Shown here piece after piece: positions 1 to 5,437 of a stretch of DNA of 7,602 nucleotides (positions are counted from its first letter, which is position 1; the number at the start of each line of letters is the position of its first letter). The notes under the pieces are model-generated. The model searched no databases. It saw only the letters and a program-made list of their open reading frames with translations, and had not been told where the DNA came from. Both the position numbers and the translations under genes were made by a program. The DNA is from Candidatus Bipolaricaulota bacterium (GTDB lineage Bacteria; Bipolaricaulota; Bipolaricaulia; RBG-16-55-9), in contig WFPR01000106.1 of assembly GCA_015487455.1 (NCBI GenBank), positions 1 through 7,602 of the forward strand, written 5' to 3'.

Positions 1-30
1 GGGGAGGGGAGGGAAGGAAAAGGGAAAAGG

Positions 31-38
31 GGAGGTGA
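31..38 (+). promoter_or_regulatory. Strong Shine-Dalgarno GGAGGTGA at the end of a purine tract
   Basis: GGAGGTGA is a near-perfect complement of the 16S rRNA 3' end. It lies 5 nt before CTG 44 and 14 nt before ATG 53 of the membrane protein, so it makes the start choice ambiguous. The same 9-mer GAGGTGAGG precedes the PQQ-type lipoprotein gene on the other strand with a 6-nt gap. Confidence 0.55.
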
Positions 39-52
39 GGTGGCTGTCTCGG

Positions 53-541
53 ATGAGGGCGCTGTACTTGGTGTCGGTCTGGCTGCACGTTCTGGCCATG
101 GCGATCTGGCTCGGGGGGATCGTCTTTCTGGGCTTGGTGCTTATGCCCGCGCTGCGGCGGCCCGAACATCGCGAGGTCTCGGCCTCGCTGGTGGACCGGA
201 TCGGGGCGCGCTTCCGGGTCGTCGCGTGGGGGTCGCTGGGGCTGCTCGTCCTCACCGGCGGTCTCAACCTGATGGCCCGGGACTTCGAGTGGGCGGACTG
301 GGGCACCCCCTTCGGCCGGGCGCTGGGCGTGAAGCTGCTGCTCTTCGTCGGGATCGTGATCCTGAGCGCCCTGCACGACTTCGTGATCGGTCCGCGGGCG
401 ACCGCCCTCCGCCGTCAGGACCCCGACTCCGAGGAGGCGAGGAGGCTCTGGCGGCGGGCGGGCCTCCTCGGGCGCGTCAACCTGATCTTGGCGCTCGCCG
501 TGGTCGCCCTGGGCGTGATGCTGGCGCGAGGTGGGCTATGA
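53..541 (+). CDS. CopD/DUF4149-like four-helix membrane protein
   Basis: A 162-residue integral membrane protein with about four hydrophobic helices, near residues 5-31, 54-74, 88-110 and 142-160. The layout resembles CopD/DUF4149-type proteins: a His in helix 1 (H12, in VWLHVLA) followed by a Trp/Gly-rich end (IWLGG, 18-22), and a His-Asp pair closing helix 3 (LHDFVIGPRA, 107-116). In some relatives such residues are tied to copper or heme handling; whether this protein binds metal cannot be told. The start is uncertain. ATG 53 gives the most natural N-terminus, but the strong Shine-Dalgarno at 31-38 lies 14 nt away. GTG 35 in the same frame would add six residues, and CTG 44 is the best spaced (5 nt) but a rare start codon. 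The stop overlaps the next gene as ATGA, so the two are probably translationally coupled. Family assignment is moderately sure; function is unknown. Confidence 0.78.
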   Translation: MRALYLVSVWLHVLAMAIWLGGIVFLGLVLMPALRRPEHREVSASLVDRIGARFRVVAWGSLGLLVLTGGLNLMARDFEWADWGTPFGRALGVKLLLFVGIVILSALHDFVIGPRATALRRQDPDSEEARRLWRRAGLLGRVNLILALAVVALGVMLARGGL

Positions 542-1353
542 CGCGCACGCGCATGCGCGTGGGGTTCTATCAGTTTGCGCCCGTCCTCGGCGACGTGGAG
601 GCCAACCGCCGCGCCATTCGGCGGGCGCTCGCCCATCCGGACGCCGAGGGCGCGCTGATCGTGCTGCCGGAGCTGGCCACCAGCGGCTACCTCTTCACGT
701 CGCGGGAGGCGCTGCGGCGGGTGGCCGAGCCCGTCCCCGGCCCGACGACGGCGCTGCTGCAGGAGATCGCCCGGGCGCGCGGGTCGCACATCGTGGTCGG
801 GCTGCCGGAGCTCGATCGCCGCACGGGGAAGCTCTACAACAGCGCCGTGCTCGTGGGGCCGGAGGGCGTCCTCGCCCACTACCGCAAGGCCCACCTCTTC
901 AACGAGGAGAAGCTCCTCTTCGAGCGGGGGGACACGCCCTTCCCCCTCTGCGCGATCGGGGGCGTGCGGGTCGGGCTGCTCATCTGCTTCGATCACTACT
1001 TCCCGGAGGCGGCCCGCACCCTGGCGCTCCGGGGCGCCCAGATCGTCTGCCACCCCTCAAATCTCGTGCTGCCGGGCCGGGGCCAGCTCACCAGCCGGGT
1101 GCGGGCGCTGGAGAATCGCGTCTTCTGGGTGCTGGCCAACCGCTGGGGGCGGGAGGAACAAAACGGGAGGGCCCTGAGCTACACGGGCGAGAGCCAGATC
1201 GTCGCGCCCGACGGGACCGTGCTCGCGAAGGCCCCGCCCGAGGGCGACGCCCTCAACGTCGTGGAGGTCGACCCCGCTCAGGCCCTCGACAAGCGCGTCA
1301 CCGAGCACAACGACCTCTTCGAGGACCGCCGCCCAGATCTATACGAGCTTTGA
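538..1353 (+). CDS. Nitrilase-superfamily carbon-nitrogen hydrolase (amidase)
   Basis: A 271-residue cytosolic amidase of the carbon-nitrogen hydrolase family, which cleaves amides or nitriles through a covalent thioester. The catalytic triad is visible: Glu45 in VLPELATSGY, Lys117 in YRKAHLF and Cys150 in LLICFDHYFPE, with the usual spacing. The length is typical of single-domain members. The segment after the Cys (ARTLALRGAQIVCHPSNLV), the ALENRVF motif and the C-terminal NDLFEDRRPDLYEL resemble, from memory, the hyperthermophilic archaeal nitrilases of Pyrococcus. Those act on small aliphatic nitriles or amides; the substrate here is not known. An omega-amidase or carbamoylputrescine amidase role is possible but not indicated. 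The ATG start lies in an ATGA overlap with the upstream membrane-protein gene; a second in-frame ATG at 553 is an alternative. The next gene is convergent after 15 bp. Confidence 0.93.
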   Translation: MTRTRMRVGFYQFAPVLGDVEANRRAIRRALAHPDAEGALIVLPELATSGYLFTSREALRRVAEPVPGPTTALLQEIARARGSHIVVGLPELDRRTGKLYNSAVLVGPEGVLAHYRKAHLFNEEKLLFERGDTPFPLCAIGGVRVGLLICFDHYFPEAARTLALRGAQIVCHPSNLVLPGRGQLTSRVRALENRVFWVLANRWGREEQNGRALSYTGESQIVAPDGTVLAKAPPEGDALNVVEVDPAQALDKRVTEHNDLFEDRRPDLYEL

Positions 1354-1371
1354 CGCTAAGAGGGCGCGTCA
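1351..1371. other. Short inverted repeat joining two convergent stop codons
   Basis: TGACGC (1351-1356) and GCGTCA (1366-1371) are perfect 6-bp arms around a 9-nt loop. The left arm starts with the TGA stop of the amidase and the right arm ends with the TGA stop of the minus-strand lipoprotein gene. There is no T tract on either side, so strong intrinsic termination is unlikely; it could be a weak bidirectional hairpin or chance. Confidence 0.35.
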
Positions 1372-2589
1372 CTCCGCGGGCACGAGGCGGTAGACGGCCC
1401 CCTTCAGGTCGAGCGCGTACAGCTCCCCGTCCGCGTCCTCGCCGAAGGCGCTGATGTTGAGCGTCGTGTCGAGCAGCTCGTCCATGCGCCAGTCCTCGGC
1501 CCGCTGGGCGTCGGGGACGAGCGGGGTGAGCGCCCAGATCCGCCCGCTGCAGAAGTCCCCGAACACGTAGCGCCCGATGAGCTGGGGGAGGCGGGTCCCG
1601 CGGTAGACGAAGCCGCCGACGATCGCGCAGCCCAGCGCCGTCGGGTACTCCGCGATGGGCAGCTCCAGGCCCTCGGTGCGGCAGCCCACGGGCGGGCGGA
1701 AGCAGTGCGCCCCTTCCATCACGTTCCAGCCGTAGTTGCCGCCCCGCCGGACGAGGTTGACCTCCTCCCAGCGGTCCTGGCCGACGTCGGCCAGGAAGAG
1801 CCGCCCGTCGCAGCGGTCGAACGAGAAGCGCCAGGGGTTGCGCAGGCCGTAGGCCCAGATCTCGGGGCGGGCGTCGGCGCGGCCCACGAAGGGGTTGTCG
1901 GCGGGGATCGCATAGGGGCTTGCGGAGTCGATATCAATGCGGAGCAGGGCGCCGAGCAGGGTGGAGGGGTTCTGTCCGTGGCCGAGGGGGTCGCCCGCGG
2001 CGCCGCCGTCGCCGAGCCCCACGTAGAGCAGCCCGTCGGGGCCGAAGCGCAGCTGCCCGCCGTTGTGGTTGGGGAACGGCTGCTCGACGGTCAAAATTGT
2101 GCGCCCGCTTTGTGGGTCGGCCCTGTCGGGGTCGTTCGGGCTCACGCGGTACTCGGCGACGACCGTGGCCCCGTCGGGGCGGCGGGTGTAGTTGACGAAG
2201 AGGCGCCCGTTCCGGGCGAATTGCGGGTGGAGCGCGAGCCCGAGGAGCCCGCGCTCGCCGCCGAAGAGGACCTCAGCCCGCACGTCCAAGAAGGGCTCGG
2301 GGAGGAGCCCCCGCTCGGGGTCGTAGACGCGCACGGTGCCCGGCTGCTCGACGACGAAGAGCCGCCCGGAGCCGTCCCCGGCGGGCACCAGGTCGACGGG
2401 GTTCGTCAGCCCCTCCAAAAAGGGCTGGAGCCGAACGGCGGGCAGCGCGTCGGGCGCGGGGTCGGGGACGGAGACGCTGCAGGGGTCGATCGATCGGGCT
2501 TGGGCTCGAGGCTGAAGGGAGAGGAGCGGCGCGCAGCCCGCCAACGCCAGCAGCAGCGCACACAACCCGAAGACGCGTGATGTTCGCAC
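1369..2589 (-). CDS. PQQ-type glucose/sorbosone dehydrogenase family lipoprotein
   Basis: A 406-residue secreted lipoprotein. The N-terminus has Arg residues, a hydrophobic core and a lipobox LALAGC with the lipidated Cys at 19. The mature part is a six-bladed beta-propeller of the soluble glucose/sorbosone dehydrogenase family (related to YliI/Asd and HHIP). Family motifs in order are GERGLLGLALHPQF (111-124), NHNGGQLRFGPDG (174-186, with the likely active-site His175), YVGLGDGG (189-196), WAYGLRNPWRFSFD (245-258), NYGWNVMEG (285-293) and VGGFVYRG (324-331). Known relatives oxidise aldose sugars with PQQ and Ca2+ in the periplasm, but many have no proven substrate. No PQQ-synthesis genes are in the window, so the cofactor must come from elsewhere or be absent. 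The start is GTG at 2587-2589 with GAGGTGAGG six nt upstream. Six Cys in the mature part suggest possible disulfides. Confidence 0.92.
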   Translation of the reverse strand: MRTSRVFGLCALLLALAGCAPLLSLQPRAQARSIDPCSVSVPDPAPDALPAVRLQPFLEGLTNPVDLVPAGDGSGRLFVVEQPGTVRVYDPERGLLPEPFLDVRAEVLFGGERGLLGLALHPQFARNGRLFVNYTRRPDGATVVAEYRVSPNDPDRADPQSGRTILTVEQPFPNHNGGQLRFGPDGLLYVGLGDGGAAGDPLGHGQNPSTLLGALLRIDIDSASPYAIPADNPFVGRADARPEIWAYGLRNPWRFSFDRCDGRLFLADVGQDRWEEVNLVRRGGNYGWNVMEGAHCFRPPVGCRTEGLELPIAEYPTALGCAIVGGFVYRGTRLPQLIGRYVFGDFCSGRIWALTPLVPDAQRAEDWRMDELLDTTLNISAFGEDADGELYALDLKGAVYRLVPAE

Positions 2590-2595
2590 GCGGCC

Positions 2596-2619
2596 TCACC
2601 TCGCTTCGCTTCACCTCGC
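2596..2619 (-). promoter_or_regulatory. Ribosome binding site with a second tandem copy
   Basis: On the minus strand GCGAGGTGA occurs twice with a period of 15 nt (plus-strand 2596-2604 and 2611-2619). The proximal copy lies 6 nt before the GTG start of the lipoprotein gene and is clearly its Shine-Dalgarno. The distal copy has no start codon at a normal distance and may be a standby site or a simple duplication. Confidence 0.6.
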
Positions 2620-2667
2620 CTCACCGTACCGTAAAGGCCGGAAGGCCCCGCCGCAAGGTCGCGCCCC

Positions 2668-2695
2668 TCTCTACCCTCTCTAGCTCTAGAGTCAA
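2668..2695 (-). promoter_or_regulatory. Possible sigma70-type promoter for the PQQ-type lipoprotein gene
   Basis: Read on the minus strand, TTGACT (plus 2690-2695) is a 5/6 match to the -35 box. It is followed after 16 nt by TAGAGA (plus 2668-2673), a weak -10 match. It lies in one of the few less GC-rich patches of the intergenic region and would give a leader of about 70 nt. Inferred by eye only. Confidence 0.33.
2678..2691. promoter_or_regulatory. 14-bp palindrome between divergent genes, possible operator
   Basis: CTCTAG-CT-CTAGAG forms a perfect inverted repeat with 6-bp arms and a 2-bp centre. It lies in the spacer of the candidate promoter for the lipoprotein gene, where a repressor site would be expected. 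No regulator gene is nearby and the match to any known operator is unknown. Confidence 0.3.
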
Positions 2696-2710
2696 AGGGG
2701 CGTCGGGTCG

Positions 2711-2739
2711 TTGCGGCGGGCGGGCTCAGGGGGCACAAT
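2711..2739 (+). promoter_or_regulatory. Possible promoter for tilS
   Basis: TTGCGG (2711-2716), 17 nt, then CACAAT (2734-2739) form a plausible sigma70-type pair in otherwise very GC-rich DNA. It faces tilS and would give a leader of roughly 40 nt. The -10 box differs from TATAAT at two positions. Confidence 0.4.
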
Positions 2740-2763
2740 GCCCGCGGCGACGAGGGCGGTACG

Positions 2764-2775
2764 ATGACGCGATAA
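2764..2775 (+). other. Candidate leader mini-ORF (Met-Thr-Arg-stop) before tilS
   Basis: ATG ACG CGA TAA ends 8 nt before the tilS ATG and is in a different frame. The only Shine-Dalgarno-like sequence here, GAGGGCGG at 2752-2759, is spaced for this ATG and not for tilS. Translation may reach tilS by reinitiation; this is inference. Confidence 0.3.
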
Positions 2776-2783
2776 TCGCGATC

Positions 2784-3839
2784 ATGACGGTCGTGCGGAG
2801 AGTTCGGGAGACGATCGCGCGCTACGGGATGCTCCGTCCCGGCGAGCGGGCCGTGGTGGCCGTCTCGGGCGGCCCCGACTCCGTCGCGCTGCTCTTCGGG
2901 CTCCACGAGCTGCGCGGGGAGCTGGACGTCGAGCTGATCGTGGCCCACTTCGATCATCGAATGCGCCCCGACTCCCACGAGGACGCGGCGTTCGTCGGGC
3001 GGCTGGCCGGGACGCTGAAGCTGCCCTTCGAGCTGGGTCAGGCTCGAGCCCCCTTGAGGTCGGAGGACGAGGCGCGGCGGGCCCGCTATCGCTTCCTGCG
3101 CGAGGCGGCCCGCTGCCACGGCGCCCAGGCCGTGGCCCTGGGGCACACCCTCAACGACCGCGTCGAGACGTTTTTCATCAATTTGCTGCGCGGCGCGGGC
3201 TTGGAGGGCCTGGCCGGGCTGCCCCCCGTCCGCCCCGACCCCGAGTGTGATCTGCGTTACGTTCGCCCGCTGGTCGAGTGCCCCCGCGACGAGATCTTGA
3301 GCTTCTTACGGGCGCGCGGGCTGCCGTACCGCGAGGACCCCACGAATCGGGACCTCAAGCCCCTGCGCAATCGGGTCCGCTGGGAGCTGCTGCCCCTGCT
3401 GCAGAAGCTCAACCCGAGCGCGCTCGGGGCGGTCGTGCGCGCTTCGGAGATCGCCCGGCGGGCGCACGAGGCCCTCGTCGAGGAGCTGGACGCGCGCTGG
3501 CCGACCCTGCTCGCGGGCGACCGCCCCGAGGGGGAGCGGGCCCTGGCGCTGCGTCGGGGCGAGCTGCTCCGGCTCCCCCCCATCCTGCAGGAGTACGCGG
3601 TGCGCCGGGCGCTCCGGACCGTGGGGGGCGGGGGGGAGGCGCTGGCCGCGGAGCACGTGGAGCGGGTCCTCGCGGAGGCGAGGAAGCGGCGCTCGGGCCA
3701 ACGCGTAACGCTGCCCCAGGGGCTGCTCGTGACCGTCGAGCGGGATCGCCTCCGCTTCGCCTTCGCCCCCGCCGCGCGGGTGCGGTACAATCCCCCTCAC
3801 GAGCCCGGGAAGGAGGCGCGAGTCACGTGGAGATCGTAG
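2784..3839 (+). CDS. tilS: tRNA(Ile)-lysidine synthetase TilS
   Basis: A 351-residue cytosolic enzyme that uses ATP to attach lysine to C34 of the tRNA(Ile) CAU anticodon, so that it reads AUA and is charged with Ile; usually essential. The N-type ATP pyrophosphatase P-loop SGGPDS is at 28-33, HFDHRMR at 55-61, GHTLNDRVET at 120-129, and DPTNRD with RNRVR at 185-199. The remainder is a shortened substrate-binding C-terminal region. ATG 2784 puts the P-loop at the usual distance from the N-terminus, although no good ribosome site precedes it. The last 13 nt overlap rseP. A run of six G, one C and seven G at 3623-3636 encodes a Gly stretch (GGGG) and could be prone to slippage. Identification is firm; the C-terminal tail after about residue 325 is not recognised. 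Confidence 0.95.
   Translation: MTVVRRVRETIARYGMLRPGERAVVAVSGGPDSVALLFGLHELRGELDVELIVAHFDHRMRPDSHEDAAFVGRLAGTLKLPFELGQARAPLRSEDEARRARYRFLREAARCHGAQAVALGHTLNDRVETFFINLLRGAGLEGLAGLPPVRPDPECDLRYVRPLVECPRDEILSFLRARGLPYREDPTNRDLKPLRNRVRWELLPLLQKLNPSALGAVVRASEIARRAHEALVEELDARWPTLLAGDRPEGERALALRRGELLRLPPILQEYAVRRALRTVGGGGEALAAEHVERVLAEARKRRSGQRVTLPQGLLVTVERDRLRFAFAPAARVRYNPPHEPGKEARVTWRS
3762..3791 (+). promoter_or_regulatory. Possible internal promoter for rseP inside the tilS 3' end
   Basis: TACAAT (3786-3791), preceded by GCGG, is one of the best -10 matches in the window. TTCGCC lies 18 nt upstream as a weak -35 box. A transcript from here would start about 30 nt before the rseP GTG and include its Shine-Dalgarno. 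It would let rseP be expressed apart from tilS. Confidence 0.4.
3810..3816 (+). promoter_or_regulatory. Ribosome binding site of rseP
   Basis: AAGGAGG lies 10 nt before GTG 3827 within the tilS coding region. It decides the start, since upstream in-frame codons belong to tilS sequence read in another frame and the HEGGH motif then falls near the N-terminus as the family requires. Confidence 0.65.
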
Positions 3840-5437
3840 TGGCCGCCGTCGGCTTCGTGCTGACCATCAGCGCGCTGGTCGCGATCCACGAGGGTGGGCA
3901 CTTCCTGGCCGCGAAGTGGGTGCGCGTCTGGGTGCACGAGTTCGCGATCGGGTTCGGCCCGGCGATCTGGAAGCGCCGCCGGGGCGAAACGCTCTACGCC
4001 CTGAGGCTGCTGCCGCTGGGCGGCTACGTCCGCCTGGCGGGCGAGGACCCGCGCAGCCCCGACGACTCGGCCGTCCCGCCGGACCGCCTGTTCACGGCCA
4101 AGCCCGCCTGGGCCAAGCTGGCCGTGGTCCTGGCCGGTCCCGCCGCGAACGTGCTCTTCGCCGTCGTCCTGATGATCGCCTATGCGGCCGTCTTCGGCAC
4201 CCCCTACGTGGAGATCGCGGAGGTGGCGCCGGAGTCGCCCGCCTGGGGGCGGCTCCAGAGCGGCGACAAGCTCCTCGAGCTGGGCGACCAGGCGATCTAC
4301 TTCCCCGAGCAGATCCCTTCAATCGTTCAGGCGGCCCAGGGGCAGCCCCTCCGGGCGCGGGTGCTCCGCGGCGACCGCGAGCTGGAGCTGACCCTCGAGC
4401 CCTACTGGGACGAGGCCCGCGGCCGCTACCTCATCGGGATCTCGTTCGCCTTCCCCTTGCCCGAGGTCGCGGTCGTGCCCGAGGGGTCGAGCTGGGCCTC
4501 GTACTTGAAGCCCGGCGATGAGGTGCTGCTCGTCGACGGGGAGCCCGTCGGGAGCTGGGCCGAGGCCGTCCACCTGCTCACCCGGGCCCTGCAGCGAAGA
4601 CTCGAGCTAAACCCAGGGGAACCCGTTCAACTCGTCGTGCGTCGCGAGGGGCGGCGCGTGCCCCTCGAGCTGGACCCCCGGGCCCTTGAGCTTAAAGAGC
4701 TTCAGGAGATCCGTCCCCGGCTGCTCTGGGGCCAGCCGACCCTCCCCGTCGTCGCGCGGGTCGAGCCCGGGTCGCCCTGGGCGCGGGCGGGCCTCCGGCC
4801 GGGCGACCGCTTGGTCGCCGCCGACGGCCACCCCATCACCAGCGCCTACAGCTTGGTCAAGGCGTTCTTCCGCGCGCGGGCCGAGGGCCGCGAGGCGCTC
4901 ACGCTGCAACTCGAGCGCGACGGGCGCCCCCTCACCGTCGCCGTCCCGATCGGGGGGCTGGGGCTGCAGGCGTTCCTCGGGGGCGGACAGCTGCAGCTGG
5001 CCAAGCGCCGCCCCGAGGGCCTGGCCGCCAGCCTCGGGATCGGGCTGGTCCACGTGCGCAACACCTTCCTCGTCCTGTACCTGGCCGTCCGGCAGCTCTT
5101 CACGGGGCAGGTGAGCCCCGGCGAGGCGGTCACGGGCCCCGTCGGGATCGCCAGCATCGTCGGGCGCAGCCTCCAGCAGGGCTTCGAGACGTTCTTCCGG
5201 ATCGTCGCGCTGCTCAGCCTGATCTTGGGCCTGACGAACTTGATCCCGTTCCCGGCGCTGGACGGCAGCCGCGCCCTCTTCATCGTGATCAACGCCGTGC
5301 TGAAGGCGCTCACGGGCTGGTCGATCCCGCCGGAGAAGGAGGGCTGGATCCACTACATCGGGTTCCTGCTGCTGATGGCCCTGATCGTCGTGATCACCTG
5401 GAACGACATCCGGCGGCTGCTCGAGGGCGGGCTGTAG
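3827..5437 (+). CDS. rseP: Site-2 intramembrane zinc protease RseP/RasP with three PDZ-like units
   Basis: A 536-residue inner-membrane metalloprotease of family M50B, which cuts single-pass anti-sigma factors and remnant signal peptides within the membrane. Helix 1 (4-20) leads into the zinc motif HEGGH at 21-25, followed by the GFGP and LPLGGYVRLAGED signatures. Helix 2 spans about 96-123. The C-terminal part has GPVGI (437-441), a hydrophobic segment (455-470), NLIPFPALDG (471-480, whose Asp is the third zinc ligand) and a last helix at 509-524. Between helix 2 and the C-terminal half lie three PDZ-like units, each with a GD core: 128-195 (SGDKLLELGD), 210-283 (PGDEVLLVDG) and 306-375 (PGDRLVAADG). 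RseP of E. coli has two and Bacillus RasP one; this explains the length, against about 450 and 420. GTG start; overlaps tilS by 13 bp and convergent lysK by 44 bp. Confidence 0.95.
   Translation: MEIVVAAVGFVLTISALVAIHEGGHFLAAKWVRVWVHEFAIGFGPAIWKRRRGETLYALRLLPLGGYVRLAGEDPRSPDDSAVPPDRLFTAKPAWAKLAVVLAGPAANVLFAVVLMIAYAAVFGTPYVEIAEVAPESPAWGRLQSGDKLLELGDQAIYFPEQIPSIVQAAQGQPLRARVLRGDRELELTLEPYWDEARGRYLIGISFAFPLPEVAVVPEGSSWASYLKPGDEVLLVDGEPVGSWAEAVHLLTRALQRRLELNPGEPVQLVVRREGRRVPLELDPRALELKELQEIRPRLLWGQPTLPVVARVEPGSPWARAGLRPGDRLVAADGHPITSAYSLVKAFFRARAEGREALTLQLERDGRPLTVAVPIGGLGLQAFLGGGQLQLAKRRPEGLAASLGIGLVHVRNTFLVLYLAVRQLFTGQVSPGEAVTGPVGIASIVGRSLQQGFETFFRIVALLSLILGLTNLIPFPALDGSRALFIVINAVLKALTGWSIPPEKEGWIHYIGFLLLMALIVVITWNDIRRLLEGGL

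Noticed and set aside
40..537. N-terminal extension of the amidase upstream of ATG 538
   Set aside because: The same frame is open, but the extension is Gly/Ala/Arg-rich and antithetic to the membrane-protein reading frame; the amidase fold begins right after 538.
1705..2580. A 291-codon open frame on the plus strand opposite the PQQ-type lipoprotein gene
   Set aside because: The sequence is low-complexity Val/Gly/Ala/Glu text with no family motif, and it lies fully antisense to a gene with clear domains. High GC content makes such open frames common.
2406..3146. A minus-strand frame crossing the intergenic region and the starts of tilS and the lipoprotein gene
   Set aside because: It has no motif, spans two divergent promoters and overlaps two firm genes; chance in GC-rich DNA.
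4607..5353. A 248-codon minus-strand frame opposite rseP
   Set aside because: It is rich in Glu, Gln, Arg and Pro, with no recognisable domain, and mirrors the codon bias of rseP. It is a shadow frame.
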